DNA of 64,000 nt from Streptomyces sp. SLBN-31 (GCF_006715395.1 NZ_VFNC01000001.1:2790001-2854000); one strand, 5' to 3'; numbered from the stretch's first letter, positions 33,295 to 41,842 are shown. Notes: generated from the letters alone by a model not told the origin. Numbers and translations are program-made.

Positions 33295-34728
33295 ATGACG
33301 GAAACGGAAACCTTCGCGTACGACGTCGTGGTGCTCGGGGCCGGCCCGGTGGGGGAGAACGTCGCCGACCGCACCCGCGCGGCCGGCCTGTCCACCGCGG
33401 TCGTCGAGAGCGAGCTGGTCGGCGGCGAATGCTCGTACTGGGCCTGCATCCCCAGCAAGGCCCTGCTGCGCCCGGTGATCGCCCGCGCGGACGCGCGGCG
33501 CGTACCGGGCCTGCGCCAGTCGGTGCAGGGCCCCCTGGACGCCGCCGCGGTCCTCGCGCACCGCAACTACTACACCTCCGACTGGCACGACGACGGCGCG
33601 GCCCAGTGGCTGGAGGGCATCGGTGCCGACCTGCACCGGGGCCACGGCCGGCTGACCGGCCCGCGCACGGTGACCGTCACCGCCTCCGACGGCACCCGGA
33701 AGGTGCTCACCGCCCGGCACGCCGTCGCCGTCTGCACCGGCACCGACGCCGTCCTGCCCGACCTGCCGGGGCTCGCCGACGTCAAGCCGTGGACCAGCCG
33801 CGACGCCACCAGCGCGCAGGAGGTGCCCGGCCGTCTCGTGGTCGTCGGCGGGGGAGTGGTCGCCACCGAGATGGCCACCGCATGGCAGGCCCTCGGCTCG
33901 CAGGTCACCGTCCTCGTCCGGGGCAAGGGCCTGCTCAACCGCATGGAGCCTTTCGCCGGGGAACTCGTCGCCGAGGCCCTCACCGAGGCCGGCGCGGACG
34001 TGCGCACCGGCACGTCGGTGGAGTCGGTGACCCGCGAGAACGGCACGGTCGTGGTCGTGACCGACACCGGCGACCGCATCGAGGCCGACGAGATCCTCTT
34101 CGCCACCGGCCGCAGGCCGCGCACCGCCGACATCGGCCTGGACACCGTCGGCCTGGAGCCCGGCGGCTGGCTCCCGGTCGACGACAGCCTGCGCGTCACC
34201 GGCAGCGACTGGCTCTACGCCGTCGGCGACGTCAACCACCGCGCGCTCCTCACCCACCAGGGCAAGTACCAGGCGCGCATCGCCGGTGCCGCCATCGCCG
34301 CGCGCGCCTCCGGAGTCCCCATCCTGGAGTCGGACCCCTGGGGCGCCCACGCCGCCACCGCCGACCACGACGCCGTCCCCCAGGTCGTCTTCACCGACCC
34401 GGAGGCCGCGGCCGTCGGCCTCTCCCTGGCCGAGGCGGAACAGGCCGGCCACCGGGTGCGCGCCGTGGACGTCGAGATGTCGTCGGCCGCCGGCGCGGGC
34501 CTGTACGCCGACGGCTACAAGGGCCGCGCCCGCATGGTCGTCGACCTCGAGGAGGAGATCCTGCGCGGCGTGACCTTCGTCGGCCCCGGCGTCGGCGAAC
34601 TCATCCACTCGGCGACGATCGCGGTCGCCGGCCAGGTGCCCATCGGCCGCCTGTGGCACGCGGTGCCGTCGTTCCCGACGATCAGCGAGGTGTGGCTGCG
34701 GCTGCTGGAGGCGTACCGGGACAACTGA
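33295..34728 (+). CDS. Flavoprotein disulfide reductase family protein (dihydrolipoamide dehydrogenase-like)
   Basis: A 477-residue NAD(P)/FAD pyridine nucleotide-disulfide oxidoreductase. FAD-binding GAGPVG begins near residue 15, the redox pair is Cys46-SYWA-Cys51 in GGECSYWACIPSKALL, the NAD(P) motif is VVGGGVVATEMA, and the second FAD motif is LYAVGDVNHRALLTHQGKYQ. The dimerisation domain ends FPTISEVWLRLLEAY; in true lipoamide dehydrogenases and glutathione reductases this segment has His-Pro-Thr with the catalytic His, here replaced by Phe. It therefore probably has altered chemistry. It is divergent from the thioredoxin gene. The ATG at 33295 gives a typical N-terminus. Confidence 0.88.
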   Translation: MTETETFAYDVVVLGAGPVGENVADRTRAAGLSTAVVESELVGGECSYWACIPSKALLRPVIARADARRVPGLRQSVQGPLDAAAVLAHRNYYTSDWHDDGAAQWLEGIGADLHRGHGRLTGPRTVTVTASDGTRKVLTARHAVAVCTGTDAVLPDLPGLADVKPWTSRDATSAQEVPGRLVVVGGGVVATEMATAWQALGSQVTVLVRGKGLLNRMEPFAGELVAEALTEAGADVRTGTSVESVTRENGTVVVVTDTGDRIEADEILFATGRRPRTADIGLDTVGLEPGGWLPVDDSLRVTGSDWLYAVGDVNHRALLTHQGKYQARIAGAAIAARASGVPILESDPWGAHAATADHDAVPQVVFTDPEAAAVGLSLAEAEQAGHRVRAVDVEMSSAAGAGLYADGYKGRARMVVDLEEEILRGVTFVGPGVGELIHSATIAVAGQVPIGRLWHAVPSFPTISEVWLRLLEAYRDN

Positions 34729-34753
34729 CGTCACCGGCAGGGCACTCGGCAGG

Positions 34754-35398
34754 TCACGGCAGCCGGAAGCCGAGTGCCCTCGCCGCCTCCTCCGGCGTCG
34801 GCTGCGTCCACAGCCGCGCCATCGCCTCGTTCGACGACAGCGAGCGCGGCTCCGCCCGGTCGAGGTAGAGCATCCCGTCGAGGTGATCTGTCTCGTGCTG
34901 AACGATCCGGGCCGGCCACCCGCTGAACACCTCGTCCACCGCGCGCCCGTGCTCGTCCTCGCCCGTCAGCCGCACCTGCGCGTGCCGCGCCACCACGGCC
35001 TGCCAACCCGGCACACTCAGGCAGCCCTCGAAGAAGGCGGCCCGGGCGGGCCCGACGGGCTCGTACGAGGGGTTCACCAGCACCCGGAACGGCTGCCGCT
35101 CCCGGCCCCTGGCCAGGCGGATCTCCTCCGGAACCGGTGCCGGGTCCTCGATCACCGCGATCCGCAGCCGCACTCCGACCTGCGGCGCGGCCAGGCCCAC
35201 GCCCGGTGCCGCGCGCATGGTGACGCGCAACGCCTCGACGAAGCGGGCGAGCAGCGCGGGATCGAGCTGGCCGTCGAAGCGTGCGGTGCCGCGGCGCAGC
35301 ACCGGATCACCGGCCGCGACGATCGGCAGCGGGCCGTCGGCGGCGAGGAGTTCCTCGACCTGCTCGGCAAGGGACGCGTGGTCACGGGGAGTTGCCAT
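34754..35398 (-). CDS. def: Peptide deformylase
   Basis: A 214-residue metalloprotease removing formyl groups from nascent proteins. All three motifs are intact: GVGLAAPQVG (about 66-75), EGCLSVPG with metal ligand Cys126, and QHETDHLDG with His168, catalytic Glu169 and His172. The N-terminal extension of about 25 residues is common in actinomycete paralogues. The ATG at 35398 gives this length. Streptomycetes usually carry several copies, so this is probably an accessory one. Confidence 0.93.
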   Translation of the reverse strand: MATPRDHASLAEQVEELLAADGPLPIVAAGDPVLRRGTARFDGQLDPALLARFVEALRVTMRAAPGVGLAAPQVGVRLRIAVIEDPAPVPEEIRLARGRERQPFRVLVNPSYEPVGPARAAFFEGCLSVPGWQAVVARHAQVRLTGEDEHGRAVDEVFSGWPARIVQHETDHLDGMLYLDRAEPRSLSSNEAMARLWTQPTPEEAARALGFRLP

Positions 35399-35545
35399 TC
35401 GGCAAGCATCGCATGACGTCCCCCGACCGGCCTTTCGCCGTGTGGCGCACGCCACTTGTCCCTCCGGGAACTCAGGGCCCCCTCCCTCCGACTACTGGAC
35501 CACTACAGCCACACTCCCGTCCCCCGCCCCCGGAGAAGCCCGCCG

Positions 35546-36982
35546 ATGTCCACCGCTCCCTCGCCCTCCCCTCATCTCGGCTCCGCCCGATCGGGGGGAG
35601 CCCCGTCGGACGAGGTCCCCCCGACCGGCCCGGCCCCGGCAGCGCGCCCCGGCCGGTGGGCGCCCCTGCGTCCCCTGGTGCTGCGCCTGCACTTCTACGC
35701 CGGTGTGTTCGTCGCCCCGTTCCTGCTCGTCGCAGCCGTCACCGGCTTCTTGTACGCGGGCGCCTTCCAGGCCGAAAAGCTCGTCTATGCCCATGAGTTG
35801 AGCGTCGCCGAGGTGGGCGACGCCAAGCTGCCCGTCTCCCGGCAGGTGGCCGCCGCCCGCAATGCCCACCCCGAGGGCACGGTGTCGGCGGTACGGCCCT
35901 CCCCGGAGGCCGACGCCACGACCAGGGTGCTGCTGTCCGGCGTCAAGGGTGTCGATCCCGGCCACACGCTCGCCGTCTTCGTCGACCCCTACACCGCCGA
36001 GGTGCGCGGCGCCCTCGAACAGTACGGCTCGACCGGGGCGCTGCCGCTGCGCACCTGGATCGACGAGTTCCACCGTGACCTGCACCTGGGCGAGAACGGC
36101 CGCCTCTACAGCGAGTTCGCCGCGAGCTGGCTGTGGGTGATCGCGGGCGGCGGCCTGGTGCTGTGGTTCTCCCGGCGCCGGGCCCTGCGCAAGGTGCGCG
36201 GCACCCGTGGCCGGCGCCGCACTCTGGGACTGCACGGCACGGTCGGCGCATGGGCCGCCGCCGGCTTCCTGTTCCTGTCGGCGACCGGCCTGACCTGGTC
36301 GACGTATGCCGGAGCGAACATCGAGGAGCTGCGCACCTCGCTCGGCCAGGCCACCCCGTCCGTCTCCGCCGTGGCCGGCGGCGAGCACTCCGGTCATGGC
36401 GCCTCCGCCACGACCGGTTCCGGCGAACGCGGTGTCGGCCTGGACAAGGTGCTCGCGGCGGCCCGGGCGCAGGGCCTGACGGACCCGGTGGAGATCGTGC
36501 CGCCCGCCGACGAGAACTCCGCGTACGTCGTGCGGCAGGTCCAGCGCAGCTGGCCGGAGAAGCAGGACTCGGTCGCCGTCGATCCGGCCACCGGCGAGGT
36601 CACCGACGTGCTGCGGTTCGAGGACTACCCGCTGCTGGCGAAGCTGACCCGATGGGGCATCGACCTGCACACCGGCATCCTGCTCGGCCTGGTCAACCAG
36701 ATCGCCCTGATGCTGCTGGCGCTCGCCCTGGTGATGCTGATCGTCTGGGGCTACAGCATGTGGTGGCAGCGCGGCCGCGGCTCCGCCTTCGGCCGGCCCG
36801 TCCGGCGCGGAGCCTGGCAGCAGGCACCCCCGGCGATCCTCGTCCCGGGCGTCGCCGTCATCGCCGTACTCGGCTACTTCGTGCCGCTGCTCGGCATCCC
36901 CCTGGCCGCCTTCGTCGTGGTGGACGTCGTGCTGGGCGAGATCGCGCACCGGCGCGGCCGGCGCACAGGGGCCCTGAAGTAG
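35546..36982 (+). CDS. PepSY domain-containing membrane protein
   Basis: A 478-residue PepSY_TM family protein. A Pro/Ala-rich N-tail precedes the first membrane helix (FYAGVFVAPFLLVAAVTGFLYAG, about 55-77); further helices include WLWVIAGGGLVLWF, GAWAAAGFLFLSATGLTWS and the C-terminal ALMLLALALVMLIVWGYSMWW, with PepSY segments outside between them. A His-containing stretch (GGEHSGHGAS) could bind metal. Related proteins occur with iron and copper uptake systems, but no such neighbour is present here. The ATG at 35546 follows GGAGAAG. Confidence 0.88.
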   Translation: MSTAPSPSPHLGSARSGGAPSDEVPPTGPAPAARPGRWAPLRPLVLRLHFYAGVFVAPFLLVAAVTGFLYAGAFQAEKLVYAHELSVAEVGDAKLPVSRQVAAARNAHPEGTVSAVRPSPEADATTRVLLSGVKGVDPGHTLAVFVDPYTAEVRGALEQYGSTGALPLRTWIDEFHRDLHLGENGRLYSEFAASWLWVIAGGGLVLWFSRRRALRKVRGTRGRRRTLGLHGTVGAWAAAGFLFLSATGLTWSTYAGANIEELRTSLGQATPSVSAVAGGEHSGHGASATTGSGERGVGLDKVLAAARAQGLTDPVEIVPPADENSAYVVRQVQRSWPEKQDSVAVDPATGEVTDVLRFEDYPLLAKLTRWGIDLHTGILLGLVNQIALMLLALALVMLIVWGYSMWWQRGRGSAFGRPVRRGAWQQAPPAILVPGVAVIAVLGYFVPLLGIPLAAFVVVDVVLGEIAHRRGRRTGALK

Positions 36983-36986
36983 CCGA

Positions 36987-37017
36987 CGGGCCCGGTTCCT
37001 GTAGGGAACCGGGCCCG
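36987..37017 (+). terminator. Terminator hairpin after the PepSY gene
   Basis: A perfect 13-bp stem (CGGGCCCGGTTCC with its complement) and a 5-nt loop begin 5 bp after the stop codon and lie before the convergent TPR gene. No T-run follows. Confidence 0.88.
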
Positions 37018-37043
37018 GCCGTACCTCCGTCGCACGGTCTCGC

Positions 37044-37391
37044 TCAGACCTGCTCGAAGTCGCCCGCCAGCGCCGAGGCGATGCGCAGGTGCGTCTCAGC
37101 CTCCTCTGGCCGCCCCTGGCGCTCCAGCGTGCGGCCGAGCATCAGCCGGGCGTAGTGCTCGACCGGGTCGCGCTCGACGAGGACGCGCAACTCGGCTTCG
37201 GCGCGCTTGAGTTGCGCCGAGTGGTAGTAGGAGCGGGCCAGCAGCAGCCGTGGGCCGGTCTGCTCCGGCACCTCCTCGACCAGGCCGCCCAGCACACGCG
37301 CCGCGGCGGCGAAGTCCTTGGCGTCGAAGAACATCAGCGCGCGCTCCCAGCGCTCCGCCGGTGTCCCGTGGTCGTAGTACGTCATGTCCAC
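37044..37391 (-). CDS. Tetratricopeptide repeat protein
   Basis: A 115-residue soluble protein with about three TPR-like helix pairs (DAKDFAAAARVLGGLVEEVPEQTGPRLLLARSYYHSAQLKRAEAELRVLVERDPVEHYARLMLGRTLERQGRPEEAETHLRIA). The GTG at 37391 is preferred because AGGAGG lies 5 nt upstream; the ATG two codons later would be 11 nt away. Probably a protein-interaction module. It is third in a minus-strand cluster behind two MarR-like genes. Confidence 0.85.
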   Translation of the reverse strand: MDMTYYDHGTPAERWERALMFFDAKDFAAAARVLGGLVEEVPEQTGPRLLLARSYYHSAQLKRAEAELRVLVERDPVEHYARLMLGRTLERQGRPEEAETHLRIASALAGDFEQV

Positions 37392-37459
37392 TGCTGCCTC
37401 CTTCGGTCTGCGCAACCGTGGAGGGCCTTCGCCTATTCCGTACGGCGTCGAGGCGGCCG

Positions 37460-37903
37460 TCAGGCCCCCATCGCCGCGAGTTCGGCGTTGGCCCGCTCGG
37501 TCACCAGGGCCAGGACGCGGCCGGCGGCGGCGAGGTCGTCCGCCGGTATCCCGGACCAGACCCGGGCCGAGAGCTCCCCGGTCTCGGCGCCGACCTCGGC
37601 GTAGAGGGCATGGCCGGCGTCGGTGGCCCGGACGCGGGCCGCCTCGGCCGTCAGCAGTCCCTTGCCGACCAGTTCCCCGACGACGTCCCGCACCTCGGCG
37701 GCGTCCACCTTGAGCGAGCCGGTGACCTGGTTGACGAGGGCGTCGCGTTCGACCGGTGCCTCGGCGACGACCACGGACCTGAGGATGATCTGCTGCTGGA
37801 ACGTGAGTCCGTGCCGGCTCAGCACGCTCTCCAGGGCGGCGCGGGCGGCGTAGTGGGCCAGGCCCAGGGCCCGGGCGTCGGCGACGGGCGCGGTCGTGGT
37901 CAT
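37460..37903 (-). CDS. MarR-like winged-helix protein
   Basis: A 147-residue protein with a MarR-type layout: N-terminal dimer helix, LTFQQQIILRSVVVAEAPVERDALVNQVTGSLKVDAAEVRDVVGELVGKGLLTAEAARVRATDAGHALYAEV as winged helix, and a C-terminal dimer helix. It lacks the usual DRR wing residues and so may bind DNA poorly. Its start codon overlaps the end of the upstream MarR gene (ATGA), so the two are translated together and may form a heterodimer or a regulator/anti-regulator pair. Confidence 0.78.
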   Translation of the reverse strand: MTTTAPVADARALGLAHYAARAALESVLSRHGLTFQQQIILRSVVVAEAPVERDALVNQVTGSLKVDAAEVRDVVGELVGKGLLTAEAARVRATDAGHALYAEVGAETGELSARVWSGIPADDLAAAGRVLALVTERANAELAAMGA

Positions 37904-38391
37904 GACTGCTCCTTCTCGTTCGGGATGTTCTCGCTGAACGGATCAAGAGGTGCGTCGAGCAGGGTGGCCAGGTCGCGGGTGAACTGTCGGGCGCGGGGGG
38001 CGTCGCGGCCGCCGAGCGGCGCCAGCAACTGCTCCAGGAGCCCCTGCACGACCTGGACCGCACGCCGGGTGACGTCCTGGCCCTGCTCGGTGAGGGCCAG
38101 CTGGACGGCGCGTGGATCGCGGGGGTCCCGGGTGCGCTCCAGCAGACCGGCCGACTCCAGACCGCGCGCCAGCTTGGACACGTAGAGCGCCTCCAGGCCG
38201 GTGTGGTCGGCGAGACGGCGCTGGCTGGGACGCTCGCCGCCGCGCTGCATGCCGTACAACGAGGCCACCAGGGAGTACTGGGCGTGGGTGAGCCCGAGCG
38301 GGGCCACCGCCCGGTCGACCGCGACCCGCCACTTCATCGACAGACGCCAGACCAGGAACCCGGGCGTCGCCTTCTCGGAACCACTGCTCAT
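37900..38391 (-). CDS. MarR-family transcriptional regulator
   Basis: A 163-residue canonical MarR protein. The winged helix SQRRLADHTGLEALYVSKLARGLESAGLLERTRDPRDPRAVQLALTEQGQDVTRRA (about residues 56-111) includes the wing DPRDPRAVQL. It overlaps the following MarR-like gene by 4 bp. A GTACAT/ATGTAC palindrome precedes its start and lies between it and the pirin gene, so it probably controls itself and perhaps pirin. Confidence 0.9.
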   Translation of the reverse strand: MSSGSEKATPGFLVWRLSMKWRVAVDRAVAPLGLTHAQYSLVASLYGMQRGGERPSQRRLADHTGLEALYVSKLARGLESAGLLERTRDPRDPRAVQLALTEQGQDVTRRAVQVVQGLLEQLLAPLGGRDAPRARQFTRDLATLLDAPLDPFSENIPNEKEQS

Positions 38392-38401
38392 GGCAAATAC
38401 G

Positions 38402-38427
38402 GTACATGGCTATTATGTACATGGCTA
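38402..38427. promoter_or_regulatory. GTACAT-N7-ATGTAC operator upstream of the MarR gene
   Basis: Perfect 6-bp arms GTACAT (38402-38407) and ATGTAC (38415-38420) are separated by 7 nt. Overlapping this, TACATGGCTA occurs twice (38403 and 38418), 15 bp apart. The AT-rich site starts 11 bp before the MarR start codon and is a good candidate autoregulatory operator. Confidence 0.65.
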
Positions 38428-38538
38428 CTAAATTACCAAGCCCCCTGGTCGACAGCTGTTTTCCCGTGAGCCGGGGGGAGCGGTACCGCCCGGGCGACGG
38501 ACTGACGGGACCGCCCCCGCGGGACTAGGTTGGGCTGC

Positions 38539-39504
38539 ATGAGCAATCTTGATCGCGAGGCGGTTCCCGCCCTGTGCGGCGGCCGTGGCTTCGTGGTGGC
38601 GGAGCCCGTTCGCGAACTCCTCAGCCCGCGCCGCGTCAAACTCGGCGAGTCGACCGAAGTGCGCCGTCTCCTGCCCAACCTCGGCCGCCGCATGGTCGGC
38701 GCCTGGTGCTTCGTCGATCACTACGGCCCCGACGACATCGCCGACGAACCGGGCATGCAGGTCCCGCCGCACCCGCACATGGGCCTGCAGACGGTGAGCT
38801 GGCTGCACCAGGGCGAGGTGCTGCACCGCGACTCCACCGGCAGCCTGCAGACGATCCGCCCCCGTGAACTCGGGCTCATGACGTCGGGCCGGGCGATCAG
38901 CCACTCCGAGGAGAGCCCCCGTGGGCACGCCCGCTTCCTGCACGGCGCGCAACTGTGGGTGGCCCTCCCCGACGGCCACCGCCACACCGACCCGCACTTC
39001 GAGCACCACGCCGAACTGCCCGTCGTCACGGCCCCGGGCCTGAAGGGCACCCTGATCCTCGGCGGCCTCGACGGCGCGACCTCGCCCGGTACGACGTACA
39101 CCCCCATCGTCGGCGCCGACCTGGCGCTCGCCGGCGGGGCGGACGTACGCCTACCGCTGGAGCCGGACTTCGAGTACGCCGTGCTGTCCATGTCCGGCGA
39201 GGCCCATGTCGATGGTGTGCCGGTACTGCCCGGCTCGATGCTCTACCTCGGCTGCGGCCGCACCGAACTCCCGCTGCGCGCCGAGTCGGACGCGGGCCTG
39301 ATGCTCCTGGGCGGTGAGCCGTTCGAGGAGGAGCTGATCATGTTCTGGAACTGGATCGGGCGGTCCCAGGAAGAGATCGAGCAGGCGCGCCGGGACTGGA
39401 CGGAGGGCACCCGCTTCGGCGAGGTCAAGGGCTACGACGGCGCGCCCCTGCCCGCTCCGGAGCTGCCGCCCCTGCCGCTGAAGCCACGGGGGAGAGTGCG
39501 CTGA
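38539..39504 (+). CDS. Pirin family protein
   Basis: A 321-residue bicupin. The N-terminal metal site is PHPHMG (His78, His80) and GRAISHSEE (His122, Glu124), the ligand set of iron-containing pirins. Bacterial pirins include quercetinases and redox-sensing proteins, and the role here is not clear. The ATG at 38539 gives the usual N-terminus. The last 75 bp of this gene occur again as a stray fragment near 62.8 kb. Confidence 0.92.
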   Translation: MSNLDREAVPALCGGRGFVVAEPVRELLSPRRVKLGESTEVRRLLPNLGRRMVGAWCFVDHYGPDDIADEPGMQVPPHPHMGLQTVSWLHQGEVLHRDSTGSLQTIRPRELGLMTSGRAISHSEESPRGHARFLHGAQLWVALPDGHRHTDPHFEHHAELPVVTAPGLKGTLILGGLDGATSPGTTYTPIVGADLALAGGADVRLPLEPDFEYAVLSMSGEAHVDGVPVLPGSMLYLGCGRTELPLRAESDAGLMLLGGEPFEEELIMFWNWIGRSQEEIEQARRDWTEGTRFGEVKGYDGAPLPAPELPPLPLKPRGRVR

Positions 39505-39671
39505 CCAGCTGAAACGCGTCAGCGTTGGTGGCCGCAAGGCGGAAGGCGGTCGGGTAAATCTCACTGTCTTCCACCTGCTTGCCGGAGGGCCTCTGAACCG
39601 CTGGCTGGCTCAGGCCGGTGCAGTTGGCGATTCCACGGTGTGGCTGTCTGCGGGCGGCTGTGGCTGGACTC

Positions 39672-39938
39672 TTGACCATCACGGTCACCGGCAAGCTGAC
39701 CCGCGCCAACTGGGAGAACGGCACCTACACCGGATACCAGGACCGGCCCGTGCAGCTGCAGTTCCGCAAGAAGGGCAACGCCGCCTACACCACGCTGAAG
39801 ACCGTCACCAGCGGGAGCAACGTAACGCTGACGACCACCACCAAGGCCAGGACCGACGGCTACTTCCGCTTCGTCTTCGCCGGCACGCCCACCACCGGCC
39901 CGGCCGCGGCAACCGGGGACTACGTCGACGTCACATGA
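39672..39938 (+). pseudogene. 3' remnant of a secreted beta-sandwich protein gene
   Basis: About 88 residues, GKLTRANWENGTYTGYQDRPVQLQFRKKGNAAYTTLKTV...GYFRFVFAGTPTTG..AAATGDYVDV, look like the final immunoglobulin-like repeat of Streptomyces secreted proteins. No start codon, ribosome-binding site or signal peptide precedes it, and the frame upstream (39505-39671) is unrelated. It is best read as the tail of a gene lost by deletion. The rest of the gap, 39505-39671, holds nothing I can name. Confidence 0.6.
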
Positions 39939-39962
39939 GGGTGCCGGGCGGACAAGGCCGGG

Positions 39963-40784
39963 TCAGCCGAGCTTGAGAAGACCGGCTTCGAGGACGGCTC
40001 GTCCGAAGGAGCCGGCGAGTTCGGCGAGACGCTCGCAGTCGGCGTCACCCAGGGCGGCGTAGGCGGGAAGGGCCAGACGGTCAGTGCGGTCCTCGATGTG
40101 CCGGCGCAGGGTGACGCCCTCCGCGCTGAGGGAGTCGCCGTCGAGGAGGCCCCGCTCACGGAGGCTCTCCTGGGTGCCGGCCCACTCCTCCTCGGACCAT
40201 GCGCGGCTCATCTTGAGGAAGCCGACGGGAATCTCACCCGTGGCGGCGTGCAGCACGAGGGCTTCCAGGCCCCCGACGCCCTCGCTCAGCAGGCACGCCA
40301 CATGGCCGTCGCCACGGAACTCCCGGAGCAGCGTCTGGGCGTGCCACAGGCGCAGCACCGGTTCCTCCGGCCAGGGCAGAGCGGCGTGCGCAGCGAACAG
40401 CGGACGGCCCTGAGCGTGTTCGCAGGCCGCCTCGGCGGCCCGCCGGGCCAGCGCCAGGACCTCGTCCAGCTCGGGCAGTTCGTGGATTCCCGCCCGCCGC
40501 AGGGCTTCGCCAGCCGCGGCGTACCGGGCGTCCAGCACCTGCTGCGGCGTCGTCGCGTCCCAGGCGCCGTCGAGCGCCTGCCGTACGAGACCGGGGTTGA
40601 AGTTGTAGAAGGTCGAGATGACCAGCTCGGCGGAGGCCCGGCCGAACGCGGCGCTCCGCGAGGTGAAGTAGCCTGCGCGTCCGCTCAGTCCGAGGTCGGC
40701 GTACCGTCGCCTCGCCTCGGGGACGAAGTAGATCATGCCGTGCACGGGCTCGAGTCCGCGCCAGGCCGCACGCGCTGTCTTCAC
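39963..40784 (-). CDS. SCO6745 family (SalK-like) protein
   Basis: A 273-residue protein matching the SCO6745/SalK family: ARAAWRGLEPVHGMIYFVPEARRRYADLGLSGRAGYFTSRSAAFGRASAELVISTFYNFNPGLVRQAL at the N-terminus and ADRLRVHL-like C-terminal helices (GVTLRRHIEDRTDRLALPAYAAL), which resemble a winged-helix end. The biochemical function is unknown. The GTG at 40784 has GAGGTGA upstream. It lies 59 bp after the alpha/beta hydrolase gene on the same strand and may be cotranscribed. Confidence 0.88.
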   Translation of the reverse strand: MKTARAAWRGLEPVHGMIYFVPEARRRYADLGLSGRAGYFTSRSAAFGRASAELVISTFYNFNPGLVRQALDGAWDATTPQQVLDARYAAAGEALRRAGIHELPELDEVLALARRAAEAACEHAQGRPLFAAHAALPWPEEPVLRLWHAQTLLREFRGDGHVACLLSEGVGGLEALVLHAATGEIPVGFLKMSRAWSEEEWAGTQESLRERGLLDGDSLSAEGVTLRRHIEDRTDRLALPAYAALGDADCERLAELAGSFGRAVLEAGLLKLG

Positions 40785-40843
40785 GGGTCACCTCTTCGGA
40801 GAGTCGGCCAACGGGGTGTTCGCTGTGGTTTCGTACTCGGGTA

Positions 40844-41677
40844 CTAGCCGTGCGTTCTCAGGTGTTCGAGCAGCAGACGGTTCAGCGCGTCGGGTGCCTC
40901 CTCGGGGACCCAGTGGCTGACGCCCTGGAGGGTTTCGAAGCGGTACGGCCCCTCCACCCACCGCCCGGTCCCGTGTGCCGGCGCCGGGCCGAACGCCCTG
41001 TCGTTCGTGCTCCAGACGTACAGCGTGGGCACCTCGATCGTGCCGATCCTGCCGTCGGGGCGGCCTGCCCGGTACCAGTTCAGCGCGGCGGTGAGAGCGC
41101 CCGGCCGGGTCAGGTGCCGTATGTAGGCCTCGACACTGTCCTGCGGGACCGCCCCGGCGTAGAGGGCGCGAAGCAGTTGGGCGTCGTGGGCCAGCATGCG
41201 CTCCTCCGTCGCGGGGGTCTCGCCCCAGTCGATCATGTAGTGCGAGCGCTCACGCTGGTCATCGTCGGTGCGCAGGGCGGTGGCGAGGGCGCCGGGGTGC
41301 GGTGTCGAGACAACCGTGAGGGTGCGTACCCGGCCGGGGTGGGCGTCCGCGGTCCACCAGGCCACGGCGCCGCCCCAGTCGTGGCCGACCAGGTCGAACG
41401 TCGACCACCCCAGTTCCTCCGTGATAGCGACCACGTCGTCGACGAGAAGGCTCATGCGATAGTCCTCGGCCCGCTCGGGGCGGGCGCCGGGGGAGTAGCC
41501 GCGCTGATCGGGCGCCACCACCCGGTAGCCCTGCACGGCCAACGCCGCGATCTGCCGTTCCCAGGCCAGCCCCGTCTGAGGGAAGCCGTGCAGCAACAGC
41601 ACCGGCCGGCCCTCCGGTGGGCCCGCCTCGATCGCGTCGAAGACGCCCGCACTGGTGGAGATGCTCAGCTCGGTCAC
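40844..41677 (-). CDS. Alpha/beta hydrolase, epoxide-hydrolase-like
   Basis: A 277-residue enzyme with oxyanion HGFPQ near residue 30, nucleophile Asp100 in GHDWGG, and the acid and His in STNDRAFG and GVSHWVPEE. An Asp nucleophile and HGFPQ fit epoxide hydrolases or haloalkane dehalogenases. I choose the GTG at 41677 because GGAAGGG precedes it and because the longer ATG start at 41692 would overlap a 16-bp operator. The promoter is TTGACA (minus strand, 41730-41735) with AGGCTA 18 bp on. Confidence 0.87.
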   Translation of the reverse strand: MTELSISTSAGVFDAIEAGPPEGRPVLLLHGFPQTGLAWERQIAALAVQGYRVVAPDQRGYSPGARPERAEDYRMSLLVDDVVAITEELGWSTFDLVGHDWGGAVAWWTADAHPGRVRTLTVVSTPHPGALATALRTDDDQRERSHYMIDWGETPATEERMLAHDAQLLRALYAGAVPQDSVEAYIRHLTRPGALTAALNWYRAGRPDGRIGTIEVPTLYVWSTNDRAFGPAPAHGTGRWVEGPYRFETLQGVSHWVPEEAPDALNRLLLEHLRTHG

Positions 41678-41691
41678 GACCCGCCCTTCCA

Positions 41692-41707
41692 TACCGACTG
41701 GTCGGTA
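41692..41707. promoter_or_regulatory. 16-bp palindromic operator before the alpha/beta hydrolase gene
   Basis: TACCGACTGGTCGGTA has perfect 7-bp arms around TG. It lies between the predicted -10 and the GTG start, covering the likely transcription start. One-mismatch and two-mismatch versions occur at 60595-60610 and 60474-60489, so the three genes probably share one TetR-type repressor. No gene in the window is clearly that repressor. Confidence 0.75.
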
Positions 41708-41780
41708 GCCTTCAGGTGCAGAGGCGGACTGTCAAGGCCGCGGGCGCGTCTGCTTCCCGGCGGACGCAGTACCCCCTGCA

Positions 41781-41809
41781 TTGAACTTGACGCCGGATTC
41801 AACTATAAG
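41781..41809 (+). promoter_or_regulatory. Promoter and operator of the thiolase unit
   Basis: TTGAAC (41781-41786) and TATAAG (41804-41809) are -35 and -10 boxes with 17-bp spacing. They are covered by a 22-bp palindrome, TTGAA-N3-GACGCC-N3-TTCAA (41781-41802). The same element precedes the TetR gene and the SDR/acyl-CoA dehydrogenase unit, so the cluster's TetR protein is the likely repressor. Confidence 0.75.
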
Positions 41810-41842
41810 GTGGCGTCGGACCACCGGAGACAGTGAGGCGAC

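Noticed and set aside
39425..39724. Minus-strand frame with a helix-turn-helix-like stretch (TGLSQPAVQR)
   Set aside because: Suggestive of a small regulator, but it overlaps the pirin gene end, has no ribosome-binding site and only a short resemblance; could be another relic but not supportable.
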